Under the pieces are notes generated by a model, which was not told the DNA's origin, searched no databases, and was given only the letters and a program-made list of their open reading frames with translations. A stretch of 64,000 bases of DNA from Setophaga petechia (Eukaryota > Chordata > Aves > Passeriformes > Parulidae), in contig JANCRA010000009.1 in NCBI GenBank assembly GCA_024362935.1, positions 10,248,001 through 10,312,000 on the forward strand, given 5' to 3'. A program made the position numbers and the translations under genes. This document shows, piece by piece, positions 28,546-41,700 of the stretch. Position 1 is the stretch's first letter. Each line of letters starts with the position of its first letter.

Positions 28546-30512
28546 AAGTCCTTCCTTGGGAAAGGATATCCTGCAGCAGCAACTGCATGTCAAAACTATT
28601 AATATTTTAAATAATAGAACTTTTTTTTGTTTTTCTTAGTTCAAAAAGCTCTGGTTGTTGTTTTCATTTTAATTCAATCTCTCTTTGTATTCAGAGAGGA
28701 AGAAGAGCTTACTGTTGCAGGTTTGTCGTCAACATGAAATCCAGGACACAAATATTTCATGCAACTTAAGAAGTTTCAAGACTGTCCATAGTAACCTGAG
28801 CTCTCTAGTGAACAAATAGTAATTAGCATTTGCCAACTACTATGTAATAGAAGGCTAAATGTGCATAATTAGCACATAATTAAAAGTGTCACTAGAGTAG
28901 GAAGCTCAGAGGGAAAACTTGTATTGGGCTACATTTCCATGGAGACTATCGACTTTACATTTTAAAAGTCTCTTGAGGAAACTTCTGCATTAATTTTGTC
29001 TTTTACATGATTAGATGATTACACAAGTGGTGCTCCAGTATGTGGTGATTATCTGTGGAACAGTAAGTCAGTGTTACAAGGCTGTCATAACCTTAAGAAG
29101 TAGTTTTGGAAAAAATTCTCAGTAAGAAGAGTCAGAATCTCCTGTCCTTGCACTTAAACAAATCAGAAACAGGCTTTGGCTCATAAAGAAAATTAATTGT
29201 CATCTTATTACTGGCTGTTGGTTCACACTACAGAAACATAGGCCTATTTAATATACTTGAGAATCCATCACCAGGAAAATCAAGAGTATCATCTTGGGAA
29301 AAAAACAAGAACATCATATCGCCCATCCAGTTGCTGTGTCCTCTGAGCATGATAGCAGTGATTCAGAGGGGAAATGCAACAAGACGCTACTTCACCCTCA
29401 GTGTGTCTTGACTGCTGCTCATGTAAGGATGATGTTGATCCCTGTACGTTTGTCATAGGTGGTCTTCTGCCTTAAACCATGGCCTCAAACCTAGCAGTGA
29501 CTGTACTAAGTGTCCTTACAGTGGGCATTTGCTTCACCAGCAAATGCTACGAAATTCAGAGGAGAAAGGCATCAGCTAGAAAAATTTCGTGTTCAGTAGT
29601 TGTGGTTGAAAGACTGCCTGCCAGTTTTTCAGGGTGACTGTAGCAAAGGAAATTTTTTAGGCAATTTCTTTGGATGAGTTTTTTGCTCTTTTATGGTCAT
29701 ATTTAAATGCTGATTTTAATTGCATTGTTCAAAAGCCTGCCTGGAGCAGGCCTGTATCTCTTGAACAACATGTTCCCCATCCTTTCTGTCAGAATGGTTT
29801 ATACTACTGGAGTACATGAATCTATAGAGAATGTGGATGTTTGGGAACTGTGCAAAATTGCAAACATTTGTGGTTAGCAAACTGCTGGTGGGATGTATGG
29901 GAATGTACAGTCTCGTCAGTCCTTGGCACAATGTACATCCAAACTGATGGCACAGCAAGACACTTCACAATAACTGATCATGGAGGGGGCAAGTACAGTG
30001 TGCATCATCTTCTAAATTAGGTCAAGAAAGTGTTGTGTAAAAAATTAAACATTTAGTATGAACTGACATGTTTCAGGGAGCAGATATAGAGAGTAATATG
30101 GCTGGCAAGATGAAACAGTACATAACCAGTAGTGACATATATAGCACAGAGGAGAACAACAACTCCAGACAAAGCAGGAACACAACTTTTTTTTAAGGAA
30201 GGATAATGCACATAATGACACCAAAGGCCATTAAATCCAAACTACTGCTAAACACAGGCTAACTGCAAAGACAAGTCACATTGTTCAGGTTCCTGTACAG
30301 TCAGATCTTTAATTTTCCTAAGGATGAATATTTCACAGTTTCTCTCTCCCAGTGCCTGTGTCTAACAACTGGTAGACTTTTTCCCTGATCCTATTAGCAA
30401 TATCCCAGGCCCCAACATGCAACCATCACTTGTCCTCCTAATGGGCACCTTTAGAACAAGTCTGGCTCCAGCTCTTTGGAACCAGCAATTTCATCAGTGG
30501 ATGAAAACAGCG

Positions 30513-30635
30513 TTACAGAATCACAGAACATTCTGAGTTGGAAGGGACCCAAAAGGACCATCTCCTCAGTGAATGGCCCATACAGTGATCAAGCTTACAA
30601 CCTTGGTAGTATTAGTACCATGCTCTAACTTTTTC
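30513..30635 (-). mobile_element. CR1 LINE 3' tail, about 120 bp
   Basis: The + strand reads as the reverse complement of the CR1 3' end: agaatcacagaacattctga, then ttggaagggacc, and later a segment ending in accatgctctaac. Such very short 5'-truncated copies are the commonest form of CR1 in birds. The 5' limit is approximate. Confidence 0.78.
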
Positions 30636-33600
30636 CTTGGGAAGTACTTTTAATGGTGCCTCTGGCCTTGACATTCCCACTTTTTTACCTGATCTGACAC
30701 AGGACCCACTGCACAGTTGTTCCCCTCACAAACAGGTATTTACCTATGGGAAAGCCAGAGGTGTGTGTTTGATTTTGCCCATGTTCTCTTGAAATAGTTG
30801 TACTCTGTTAATTAAATGTGCCCCAGAGAGTGGAAGTCCCTGAATTATGCCAGGGTGCCTCTTGTTACCTTCATATACCTTCAGCAGAGATCAGTTCATC
30901 AGCCCAGGTGTAAACAGAAGAGCTGTATCAATCCTCATCAATGCTCGCTGAATTCCCTGGAAGGACTTTCCTTTGCTTCACTGAGCTTTAGATCATTAGC
31001 AGCTTGTCTCACTTCTTGTATCTGTGAAAAACTCTACATCACATAGCAGAGCAAAGTTGATTTTGTCAGTTAAATGGTTTTGCAGCCCAGCAAAAATACG
31101 TTCTCCAAGAAGCATGCTAAAAGGCAGTTGTTGATCTTGGCATGCAGAGATTGACCCCGAGGAACCTCTTGCTTCCCATCACTTAATGGTAAGGAACAGA
31201 AATAGCACAGAGCAATCAACCTTTTGTGGGAAAGGTAAGGCCAAAGTTAGTAAGGGATCCACAAAACTTTTTAGCCCAAAGTTCAGGATATTGCCTTTCA
31301 TATCTCTCTGCAAAATTTTGATGTTATTGTTCACAGTGAGAGTTTAACCACAATTATAATTATAAACCACAAAAGGCAGTGTTTTGGAGATGGCATAAAT
31401 CTTTGTGAATTTGCACAGTTGCTGGAAAATTTTTTTTGCAGTTGCTCATTTCAGTACAACATAGGAATTTAGACAGGCTGTGTCTAAGTTTTTTTTTCTT
31501 AGAACCTAAAACACCTCTGAATGGATTTCAGAGGGAAGTTATTTTTTTGTTGTTTGTTTCTTCTGCGTGAGACTGAGATGTGTTCCTTTAGAGTAAAATT
31601 ACAGCTCTAAGTAGCCATAAAGGATCAAACAGGATAGAAGCAAAATGTTTTCTAACCAGAAGTTGTCTACCAGCACTAAAACATACTTTGTTTAACCCAA
31701 GGCTTTATCCAAAGGAACAGAATTTTGTAACAGGATTGAGCTGCTGCCCTGCTCAGAGTTTCAAGGTTTGCCATCAGTCTTAATTTATGAAAAGAAAAGC
31801 AAGTCCACTTTTTTGAAAAAACATTTCAGAATCTACTATCCAAAGATTTAAAGACTGGAAATACAGCTTCAAAATCAAAATCTATAGATAAAAATCTAAA
31901 ATAAAAGCAAATCTTATCAGTGTATATTTATTGATGTATCTGTACATTTATCATATGCAGTATGTGATATCTATTACTAAGTTCTTAAGGATTTTTTAAA
32001 AGTGCTATAAGAACTTTAATGAAAGATGTTATTTTTCTAAGAACATTTTTATTTTGGTGCTTTTTGTTTTTCTAAGATGTACTTTCATTTTGTCGTTTTG
32101 AATAGAACTTATGATATGTGGGGTTTATTTCAGAAGAAACAACTTTTTTCATTAATGTTCAGAAAATTTTGCTGCAAAAAATATTTAGCTCACAAATTCA
32201 TTTTATTTCTCCAAATTCATTTTATCTGATCAATTTTAGTTCCTTTCTTGCTTCAGGCAAACTGGACTTCATTCAAATGGTTGCAATTGATCAGTTTCCA
32301 TGTATAACAATTCACAATAATTTACAAAACCTCTCCATGGTGTCTGTCATTCCCAGGGTCCTTTGTGATCTGCGGGATTCCTGCACTGAATTTATCTATT
32401 TCATCCCATTAAAACCATAAGCATTTATAAAATTTTTCTCTGTCATCTCAGGCTGTTTCAAAATATCCGTGCTGTTATTTCTCTTTTATTGCTCCAATAT
32501 GTGGGTATAAACAATGCAGCAAGTATTTGAAAGTCCTACCCTCAACTTTTTAATTAAAATCCTTGATTAATGAGGTGGAAGAGATGCATAATGTTTATAA
32601 TTTCCTTGCAAGTGGCAATAAATGATAACAGCATGGAATGGATAGGTGAGGATCTAAGAGGCAGGTGTTAAATCTGGCTGATGTGAAGAGATGGGAAAGA
32701 CACAGTTGGAGCAAAGAGACAGACTTTAGCAAAGAATATCCAGCTAAAATAGTGAAATCTGCTCTAAGTGGAATTATTTCAGCTAAATGCAGGCATCTGG
32801 AAGTTAGACATCTGTTTTAATTAAGCCTGATCCTCCATGGCTTCCTTTTCTGCCGGTGGGAAGACTGACCCACCTTCAGATTACAGGATTATTGCCTTGG
32901 AGATTCTTGTTTCCTCTCAGGGAGCTAAAAGAGGGCCTTGGGCAAGCAACTTGTCCCCAACTTGACTGCCTAAAAGGCTCTTGCTATTAGATCTGCTCCC
33001 TGTCTTTGGCTGGTTTCTCTTAGAAGTTTTTCCCCAATACCTGTGTGCAGCCTGGCAGTGTCCCCTCTGTTTTGTCGAGATGTCAGCTTCCTTGCTGCTG
33101 AAAGTGTAGCTCTGACATGAGCTCTGTCAGTTTGCAGTAGTGGTGCTGCTTTGGAACATTAATAATCAGGCAGTGCCTGGACTCTGTATCTCTTTTCTAC
33201 CTGTAGCAGTGCCTCTAGTAGACAGTCTTGTCACTGCATATCCTCTCTTCAGTCATGTCAGGTCATGTTTGGAAATGCCCTAAAGCCTTCTTTCATAATA
33301 AAATCAGGTACTATCCAGCTATCCCTTAATCTTCCAAGTAGAAAAGTGTACAAGGTCACAGAAATAATTCTGCTCTGATCTCTGGATGTATTTTTCTAAA
33401 AAAAATACACCCAACAAAAAATCCCTATAGATTTTCCAAGTCTTTTCCTGATTCTCCCAATGAATGTAACAGAAGAAAATTGGCATGTTGTGTTAGAGCC
33501 TGTGGAGGTAAGAGTGGTCTGAATTCTTCCCCCCAGACACCTCCTTCTTGTAAAAAGATATAGTTCTGATCTACAAAATATTTCAAGGCCTCTGGCTGTG

Positions 33601-36600
33601 GTAAATGAAACCTAAACAGCACAGCTGGGCATCCCTGAGGTTTGTTGTTCAGAATACTTTCATCATGTAAGCTCACCAGGCATCAGAGACATCTTCAGCC
33701 TTGTGTAAGGGCTCTGGGATTTCAGAGAACACTTTTCCAGGATAGCCCTTGAGGCACACTTGGGAGGATTTCCAGAACTCTGGAGAGTCCACTTCTTCCA
33801 GCATTCATTGCTCCAGATGAGGCCTCTGAGAATCCCTAACCATGGAGACCTGGTAGCTGCAAAGCTATCATGGTGAGGTTGCCCTGCAATAGTGAATTTG
33901 AGCAATCAACTTTAGGACTTGGTACCAAGATTTGCTTTCAAAAATACATGTGTGGGCAGCTCTCCTGTGCATGTGTGGGCTGTGTGTCTTTCACAAACAT
34001 AAAATCCATCTGTCCATCAGCATAGCTTCAAGTTCTCTGGAGTCACGTGAGATCTCAGTAACTGTTATTTATATACTGAGTTTGTACTTAGATGCTTTGG
34101 CTGGCAAGAAGAGCAAGCTATCACATCTCTCTTACAGCCAGCAAAAATATGAGTTTTACAGTTTTCCATTACTATTTGCTTAAAAAGAACATGCATCAGA
34201 ATGAACATAAAAGTTACCTTGAACCAAAAAAATAATTAGAACATCCACCTTTACAATGTCAAAGTATACTCAGAACTTTCAGCTGCCAAATGACTTCCAA
34301 ATTACTGGTTGCTTGGATTAATTGTGTTTCTAATTCAAAATGATCAAATTTACAACAGCCATATACTCTCTTCACTATTTTATAATAGGTCAGTATTTCT
34401 CTGTTAATGTCAGCTTTAAAATTACATTTCATGTTCTGAAGCCCAGGAAGTGCTTGGAAAAACAGTCTGGCTTTTCACTCACAAAACAGATCAAGTTCAG
34501 CAGCATTAGTCAGCATTTCTTTTTCAATCTGTACATAATCCCATTATATTGTAGGCAGTGGCATCAAAGCATACAATACTGAGCAACAGGCTTACAGACA
34601 ACAACCTTGCTGCAGTCTGTGTCAGTTCATATCTTTGGCTGGTTGTGAACCATAGAATATCTTGGCAGAAGACTTCAATTAACCTAAAGCCTCTTGTTAA
34701 AGCATTCATCTTATTTTGCATCCCAACCTATTACTGCTGTCTTTTCAAAGTGTATTTTAAAGCCAATCCTTAACTCTGATAAGTTACAAAAAAGTTTATT
34801 TCATTCTGTGAATGTGTGTATTGATTTCTGCAAAGCCTTTTTATTTGGAGATCTTCTGTCAATGCAGCTGTTTGCTTGATGAGCCATGGCAGTCTTACCA
34901 ATGTCAAGATCCTGAAATTTTTAAGTAAAAATTCCTTAAATGAAAAGGAGCAAGGCACTGTTCTGTGACACTGAGACTTAGTGGCCATATCTGTGTTACA
35001 CAGACTTTGGCTTGGAGCCTGGAGCCAGGTCTTCTCCTGCTGTGGTGATTTTTATGTGCTATAATGCACGTGGAGCAGCAGTGATTCAGAGCAGTGTCTG
35101 TAATGTGGAGGGGATATAGCAGCACACAAAGCAGCTGCTTTTATGACCTGATGGTTAGGTCTTAACAAGTTATGCACAAAAGGCAGTGAAAGAGCAAACA
35201 GGGACATTTGCAAGTTCATGGACTGTGTGATTAAGGTTGGAGAGGACTGTGGAGAGAAGGGGGAGGCAGATCTGCTGTCACCATGTCCGTACTGCATGTC
35301 ACGAGTGACCAGGTCTTTGAAGAGTAAGTGATTAAGTCATTTCACTGGCTGAAATGGGCAGGCATGTAGGAGCCTGCCCTGGTAGCCTTGTGGAGGTGTG
35401 TTGCCTTTGTGGTGGCACTTGGGCAGCTAACAGCAGTGTAGCAGGGTGTGCAGTTAGAAGATATTGACCCTTGCTGTGCAGTCATGTTCAGCTGTTCTCT
35501 CACTGTTACACAGTACAATTGATTGCATCTTTAAAATAAGTGTTCACTTTGTAATAGTGTTATATTTTCTGGGTTAGTTTTATCTGATACACTACAGATA
35601 GAGTTGCAGTCAGCCTGTCTAGGCTGTTGTAGGCAGTAAAATGGGCCTATTCCACTTTCCTGTCTGCGTGTTCCCAGCGAGGTCCTTCCTCAAAGTGTGT
35701 TACCCCAGGTCTGCAGAATGCTGAAATGGTGATGGTGGCATGTCTGAAAATTAGTTCTGTGAAAATAAAAATTGCTGGATCAGTCAGGTGATTCAGATAC
35801 TCCTGAGGCTTGTGATTATTGGTGATGACACACGTAAACCAAATGGGACCAGGTGTCTGAGGTTTGAGGGTGAAGTTAGTGAGGAAGGAGACTTTTCCTT
35901 TTAAAAGCAAGCAGGAGACAGAAACACTAAGCCAATACACTAGAAAATTAATTTGTAATAATTCAAAAACCTACCTGGCACAAACAAGAGTAGGCCAGAG
36001 ATTACTTCATACAGATCATGCTTGAGAAAGTCACATTTTCCATCCAGTCAGCCAGAAGACCAACTGCAACAAAATGTTAAGGTTTAAGGAGAATTAAGCT
36101 CATAGTAAGGAAATGCAAAACTCTATAGCCCCTGCTCAAAATCTATTTATCATTTTCTAAAAGAGCAGGTAAAAAAAGACATGTTGAATTTACTGTATCT
36201 CAACACCAATATGTGAGAGATTGGCATTATTTCTGCCCCTCTAATGAGCACAAAGTATGAAATTCGTACAAGAAAATAATTAACTGTGAAAAATTAAAAG
36301 TTGCAATGGTATTGTTATCAAAAATCTCTTTAGATAATAACATGAAATGTGCATCTAAATGTACTGTGTTGTCTTATTAACATATTATACAGTAATGTAG
36401 AGTATCTTCTTCAGAATGGTTTTAATATTTATAGCATTAAAAAGAGTCTCCACACAGTTGCCTCTGAAGCTGTTAAACCAAGTTCATGTTAGACAACTTG
36501 CAAGATTTTCCACTTGGATTGAATATTTCTGTTTTACTGTGTCTAGCACAACGTGTGCTCTGCACACCTGAAAACAGTTTCAATTGCTTCATGTCCCAGA

Positions 36601-37112
36601 GGAGGGTGTCAACAGAAGACTTTCTTCTGGAGACACTACTCTTTCATATGGAATAGGGAGACATTAGCTCAGCATTGACAATAACAATAGAAATTCTCTT
36701 CCTTACTGTGTGGGTTCCAAATAAAATAAATTCTGTTGGATTGACCTGCAGTCATAAATTTTCCAGTCTGAAATACATTGCATCAGTTGCCAAGGACTGA
36801 GTTGACAATGGTAACTTATTTTAAGACCCTTTTTATACTTTTTAGGATACAATGAGAAAGAGATTGAAGAAAACCAAAGAAATTGTCCTTGTAGAAGCAG
36901 ATATTTTGTGAGGGTTTTGCGTGACAAATTGATTCTGGAAATAGCAAAAAGATGGAATTTTACCTATCTGGATGTGTAAATTAGAGCATTTCTCCACCTT
37001 CCCTTTACACTAGATGTAAGGAAAATAAAGCTATCATGAGTTAAGTTTTTAGAATAGTCACAGCCTTTTTAAACTTAATATTCATGCCTAATGAATTATG
37101 TTTTATTTGCAG

Positions 37113-37252
37113 GTTTTATCTGGGGGGAAATTAAACAGATGTGGGATGGTGGACTACAGGACTACATTCACGATTGGTGGAACCTCATGGATTTTGTAAT
37201 GAACTCCTTGTACTTGGCAACAATCTCCTTGAAAATTGTTGCATTTTCAAAG
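37113..37252 (+). CDS. TRPC4: TRPC4 exon (human exon 5 equivalent): end of S2 and S3
   Basis: 140 bp. It completes codon 412 and encodes residues 413-458, from [10 protein letters not shown] to LKIVAFSK. It contains all four residues of the cytosolic calcium site known from TRPC4 structures: E417 and Q420 at the end of S2, and N435 and D438 in S3 (WWNLMDF). S3 runs from about 433 to 456. The acceptor is ttatttgcag and the donor GTAAAC, leaving phase 0. Mammals have FVKYS across the junction to the next exon, and here it is FSKYS. An open frame continues a few codons past the donor but is intronic. Confidence 0.97.
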
Positions 37253-37886
37253 GTAAACTGTAAAAAAAAAATCAACATTTTAAAGATAAATTAAATCAGG
37301 CTTCTTCAATCTTTCATCTGTGTTTGGAGGTCCTGAGGCTTAGCAATTCAAGAGATGTATGATGTGCTCTGTGAATCTTCTGCAGCAATGATGGGAAACT
37401 AGACAAGTATAAGAGCAAACAAAATATTGGGTTTTATGCTTTTTTTGCTCTTTGGCCTGTGCAATCTTTTCTTATTTTGTCCTGAATGGTCATACTGTTA
37501 AATTCTTGAGAAATGAAAATTACCTGTGATATTTTATAATGCTTGCGTTTTATGTTAATCTTTGACTTTTTAAGTGAGAAATTATTGCCCCTAAGACAAT
37601 TTTACACAACTTTCAGACAGGTCTACTGCCAAAATATGTAGTCAAAATTGGTGGGGGGAACTAAAAAGCAAGATTTTAATTTTTTTTGAAAATTTATTAT
37701 AAGTGCAACATGAAAAAGTAAAACTGAAAGGGATAAAATGGTCATTTGAGGCTGGGTGTGTTCATTTTTACGTTCTTTTCATGGACTTGTTTTGAAAAGT
37801 CTTATATTTCCACTGTTTTAAGTATCTTCCAGCAGAACAGCCCTTCTTTCCAAAGGCATAGAACATGTTGTGAACATTTTGTATGT

Positions 37887-37891
37887 ATTTC
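37887..37891. repeat. Left target-site duplication (atttc)
   Basis: The five bases flanking the LTR on the left. The five on its right (38782-38786) are attcc, a match at 4 of 5. Confidence 0.6.
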
Positions 37892-38781
37892 TGTCACAAT
37901 CCGTCCTAGTGAACAGATATTGTGATGGTTCGTAGAAGGTGATCTCAGGGTGCAAAAGAACTGACACAGTACAAGGGGGTTTGCAGTAATAACGAAAACA
38001 AATGCACCTTTATTGAATGACCACAGCAAAATGCAATAGAGAGATTAAGGGAGAGAAAAATGTAGAGAAAGAGAGAAAAAAAAGAGAGAGAGAAAGATAT
38101 AGCTACCAACGTAGGGACGAAGTCCTTTGGTCCAGTCCAGTTGAGGATCTGCCTGTTACGCTGGGGAGATCTCAGAATCTCTAGCTAACTCAGAGGATTT
38201 TATTATTGAAAACTGGGGGGGGGAAGATACAATGGGGAATGGATGTAACAGGTAGTCCATGTTCTCATCAGTAAGCGAGAGCCATTGTTTTCTTGGTCCA
38301 GTGGTCACAACCTGCAGGCAAACATCTCGCTTTGGTCAGCTTGCCTCCCCCACACACCTCCCCCGGGTTGGGGGTTTCAGTCCCAGATCTTGGAAGGAGG
38401 AAAGAGGGCCTTTTCCCATAGGAGTTTCATGTCTCAGTCCTTGATGGAGAGGCTTCTTACATCTCAGTCTGTCTGTCACGGTGGTTGTAAAACAGGCAAA
38501 GGTCTTCTGTGGGAGACCACCGGAAACTCAGGAGAAGTCCAGCCAGGCCAAGAGGTGGGACATCTTCCCAAAACTATTGTTGCAAAAGGGGCATGGTGCC
38601 CCCTTCTTAGCATACAGCAGACAACACCTGTGGAAACAACACTGTGCTTTCAGGTCTCAGGGCCTCTCGCGTGTGACTTTCTCCTTCAGAGCCAGAGATT
38701 CTAGATGGGGGGGTCTTCTCTTCAGTGGTCCCCAATGACAATCGTGAGGCAGATGAGGGAGAATTCGGACCGACTCTCACA
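37892..38781 (-). mobile_element. Solo ERV LTR (890 bp), minus orientation
   Basis: On the + strand it starts TGTCACAATCCG and ends CCGACTCTCACA. Read on the minus strand it therefore begins TGTGAGAGTCGG, and the termini form an imperfect inverted repeat. The minus strand carries AATAAA at about 38009-38016 (ctttattg on the + strand), placing R/U5 at low coordinates and fixing the orientation. A GA-rich run at 38047-38098 and two homopolymer tracts (about 38215 and 38707) are internal. Near-identical flanks atttc/attcc suggest a 5-bp target-site duplication, typical of class II (ERVK-like) elements. A 139-codon + strand frame inside it is a chance frame. Confidence 0.84.
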
Positions 38782-38786
38782 ATTCC
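38782..38786. repeat. Right target-site duplication (attcc)
   Basis: Right-hand flank of the LTR, one base different from the left flank at 37887-37891. Confidence 0.6.
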
Positions 38787-41700
38787 ACATGAATAAATAA
38801 TATGACAGAAATTCCTCATGAAATGAGATATTTTGAGCTAAAAATGATCTATAGTGCAAGGAAACCACATATGAAAGGGAATATAAGGATTTTTTAGCAT
38901 TTGTCATAGAGTTCATACCACATCCAAGTAGAGAGATAAGCCCATTTTTGCTGGCCACTGGGATCAGCATTGTACTTCAGCTTTTCAAGTTGCCTGCTGC
39001 CAGTGATAATTTATAGTTGCCATAGTACTACTCTGTGTGCATGGAAGGAGAGTCCCCCCCTGCAAAGACATTTTTAACTGGAACAAGGAGAGAGCCATCA
39101 AGTAGCCAGTGATGACTTCCTCTCCTCAAACAGCAGCTGTTCTTGCTGCAGCCCTGCCACAGGCATAGAGGAGCTTAGGAACTCTAATTTATATCATCTT
39201 GTGTCTGGTCACAAAGGTCTGTGTGCCAGCCAGTCAGGAGCAGGGATGAACAAAGACACCCCCACCGCCCTCCCCAACCGGGTCATGTGTTGACACACCA
39301 GCCTTCTTTGACAAAAGGTTTCTGACGTGCTGGATCTCTGGCTGCAAAGAAATTTGGAGCCTGAAAGAGGAAGGTGCTCCCAAGAGTGGTGAACTGTCAT
39401 TTAAAAGCTAATGAAATATCTTTTTACACACAAAGATGCTTTATAATAAAATGACTAGAAAATAAATAGTCATTTCACTGTCCCTTGAAACAAAGCACAC
39501 GGTTCATTTAAAATAGATGTTTCCAAAGCATTGGAGATGGCCAATTATTCACTTCAGAATAATATTGATTCGAAGACATTATAGTCCTTTCATCTCCAAA
39601 ATGGCTTCTGCTTACAGTAATCAGATTCCAAGGTGACAGTATCTGGGATAATGTGCATCCATTACTCTCCAAATTAGTGTGTACATTTTAATCATAGTAA
39701 ATACAGTGCTTACAAAAGCTGTGCTAGTCAACTGAAACACATGATGAAGTAATGAACAGAGGAATATGTGTGATCTAATACCCTGCCACATTCCTTCAAA
39801 TGCCTACAACAGAGTTCCTTGCCACTATGTCAGATGAGATTGAGAGGATGCCAAATGTAACCAGTATATGTTAATGTAAAGCTTTAATTTTCTTTTCCTA
39901 AGCATTGTGAGTCAGGTTTTTCTAAGTTCCAGCTCTTCTGTCTTTATTGAACCAAATATGTAAGGTCAGTTCTTAGATTTATTCTATCTTCTATGGATCA
40001 GTTCCAGTCACCCAAGAAAACATTTTAACTAACTACCTTGAATAAAATTATGAGTGTCTCCATGCTACTCTCCTGTGTGATAAATATTCCCAGAGTAAAA
40101 TATAGTGTTTATTGCCCATTTAAGGCTCTTACAGATGCAGTAGTTAAGTAGATGGATATTATCTAGAGTAGCTGATAGGGTAATGTAAAATTCACCAAAG
40201 CATATAATTTCAGGATGAGAGGACTGCTAAGATAACACAAAGTAACTGGTTTCATTGCCAGTATTCAAATAAAACAAGGACATCTTATAATTTTCAATGG
40301 CCTATGGTTTATTGTCTCTGTATCAATATGTTATGTCTTCCTAAATTATCCAGTGTATCCATTGAAAATGCTCTCTCCTCCCTAAAAATATCATAATCTA
40401 TAGTACATTGTTATATTTTTTTTTAAGTACAAGATGACAGATTTTAAGCTACACATTTGTATTTATGGAAGGTTTTTAGGTGCGCTAAGTTCCTTTTATG
40501 TTTTTTGAATATAATGTATTTTGTTTTGATATGTAAAGTTCAGTGCTAACATGTGTGCAGAATCTGCTTGCTTTCTCTTAAATACTTGTTAAACTTGAGC
40601 ATTGGACCTAGTGCTGCTTGTTTCCAATTCTCCTAAAAATCACATACAATCTCATATTGCTGATAACGTGCCTCAGCCACTGATGTGAAGATCTTGTAGG
40701 GAAAGAAATTCCTATTCAGGGCAAGAACTGTGTAAAGTGGCCGAAGTACATTATTTGTCTCAACATTTACTGGCTTAATGATCACTGTGTTGGGTCTACT
40801 TTTTTCAGGAGTAAATAAGATTATATATTTCTCCTGCCACCAGTTCTGCAGAAGCTAACATATTCTTACCTGTTTGTATTGTAAAATTGTTTTAATTGGT
40901 ATTTTATCACATTCACAGACTAAATGTCCATTTACACAGGCAGATTAACACCTCTCCACCCCTGAGAAATTATGGACCTTATTCCTTGGTGTAATTACCA
41001 TTCTAAAGCTCTCTGCTAGGCCCCCTTCCTACTCTGCTTTGAAATTTCACATAATCAATGCAAAGATTGCCACATACATTTTAAAACAGGAAGAGTTCAC
41101 ATTTACATATGACTTTTCAGGAAAGTATTTCAAGTACTTTTCCTGAAATGGATATTATTTAACTTGTCTCTTTGTAACCAGAAACAAGAGGGTCATCTTA
41201 GACTGAGGTCCAACAGCCCATTAAACATTCAAATAGCCTGATCTACATGTCTGTTTAATCTCCTGTGGTGCTTCCAAGAGATCAAGAGTTCATGTCTTTT
41301 GTTTTAATGGGAAAACAGCGATCATTCAGCTTTTTTTTCTCACAAATGGTTCAGATATTGAATTTGCATTTTAGTTCCTTTGACTAAGGATCAGGGATTA
41401 TTACCTTGTATTCCCTGGCTTACACTGCAAAAGCATCATATATTTACCTTGAAACTCTACTGTTTATATGCTGCTCAGTTTGTTTTCTGCTCTTCTTAAT
41501 TTTCCATTGATGTGCCATGTAAATTTCCTTCAACTACGAGCCAATAATGGGTGTTATTTAATCAAATTAAGTGATGGTTGGCTTTGTTGTATGTCAAAAG
41601 GTTGTGTTTGCATTTCCAGGTGGGACAGAAATTCATCAGGGTCACTAAATAGAGGACTGCAGAATATCAACACCATGATTTATGGCAAACTCAGTGTTGC

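Larger units (their letters stand above)
25396..37112 (+). other. TRPC4: TRPC4 intron, 11.7 kb
   Basis: Starts gtaaat and ends ttatttgcag. It is mostly unique AT-rich sequence with one short CR1 tail at about 30.5 kb. A hairpin overlapping a consensus splice donor at 28524-28549 is listed separately. The paired short minus-strand frames at 33.4-33.9 kb match nothing I recognise. Confidence 0.9.

Noticed and set aside
33425..33905. Two adjoining minus-strand frames of 83 and 80 codons
   Set aside because: I considered a retrocopied or nested gene, but neither translation resembles a known protein and they lie in different frames.
38285..38704. 139-codon plus-strand frame
   Set aside because: It sits inside the 890-bp LTR on its non-coding strand and has no protein similarity I recognise.
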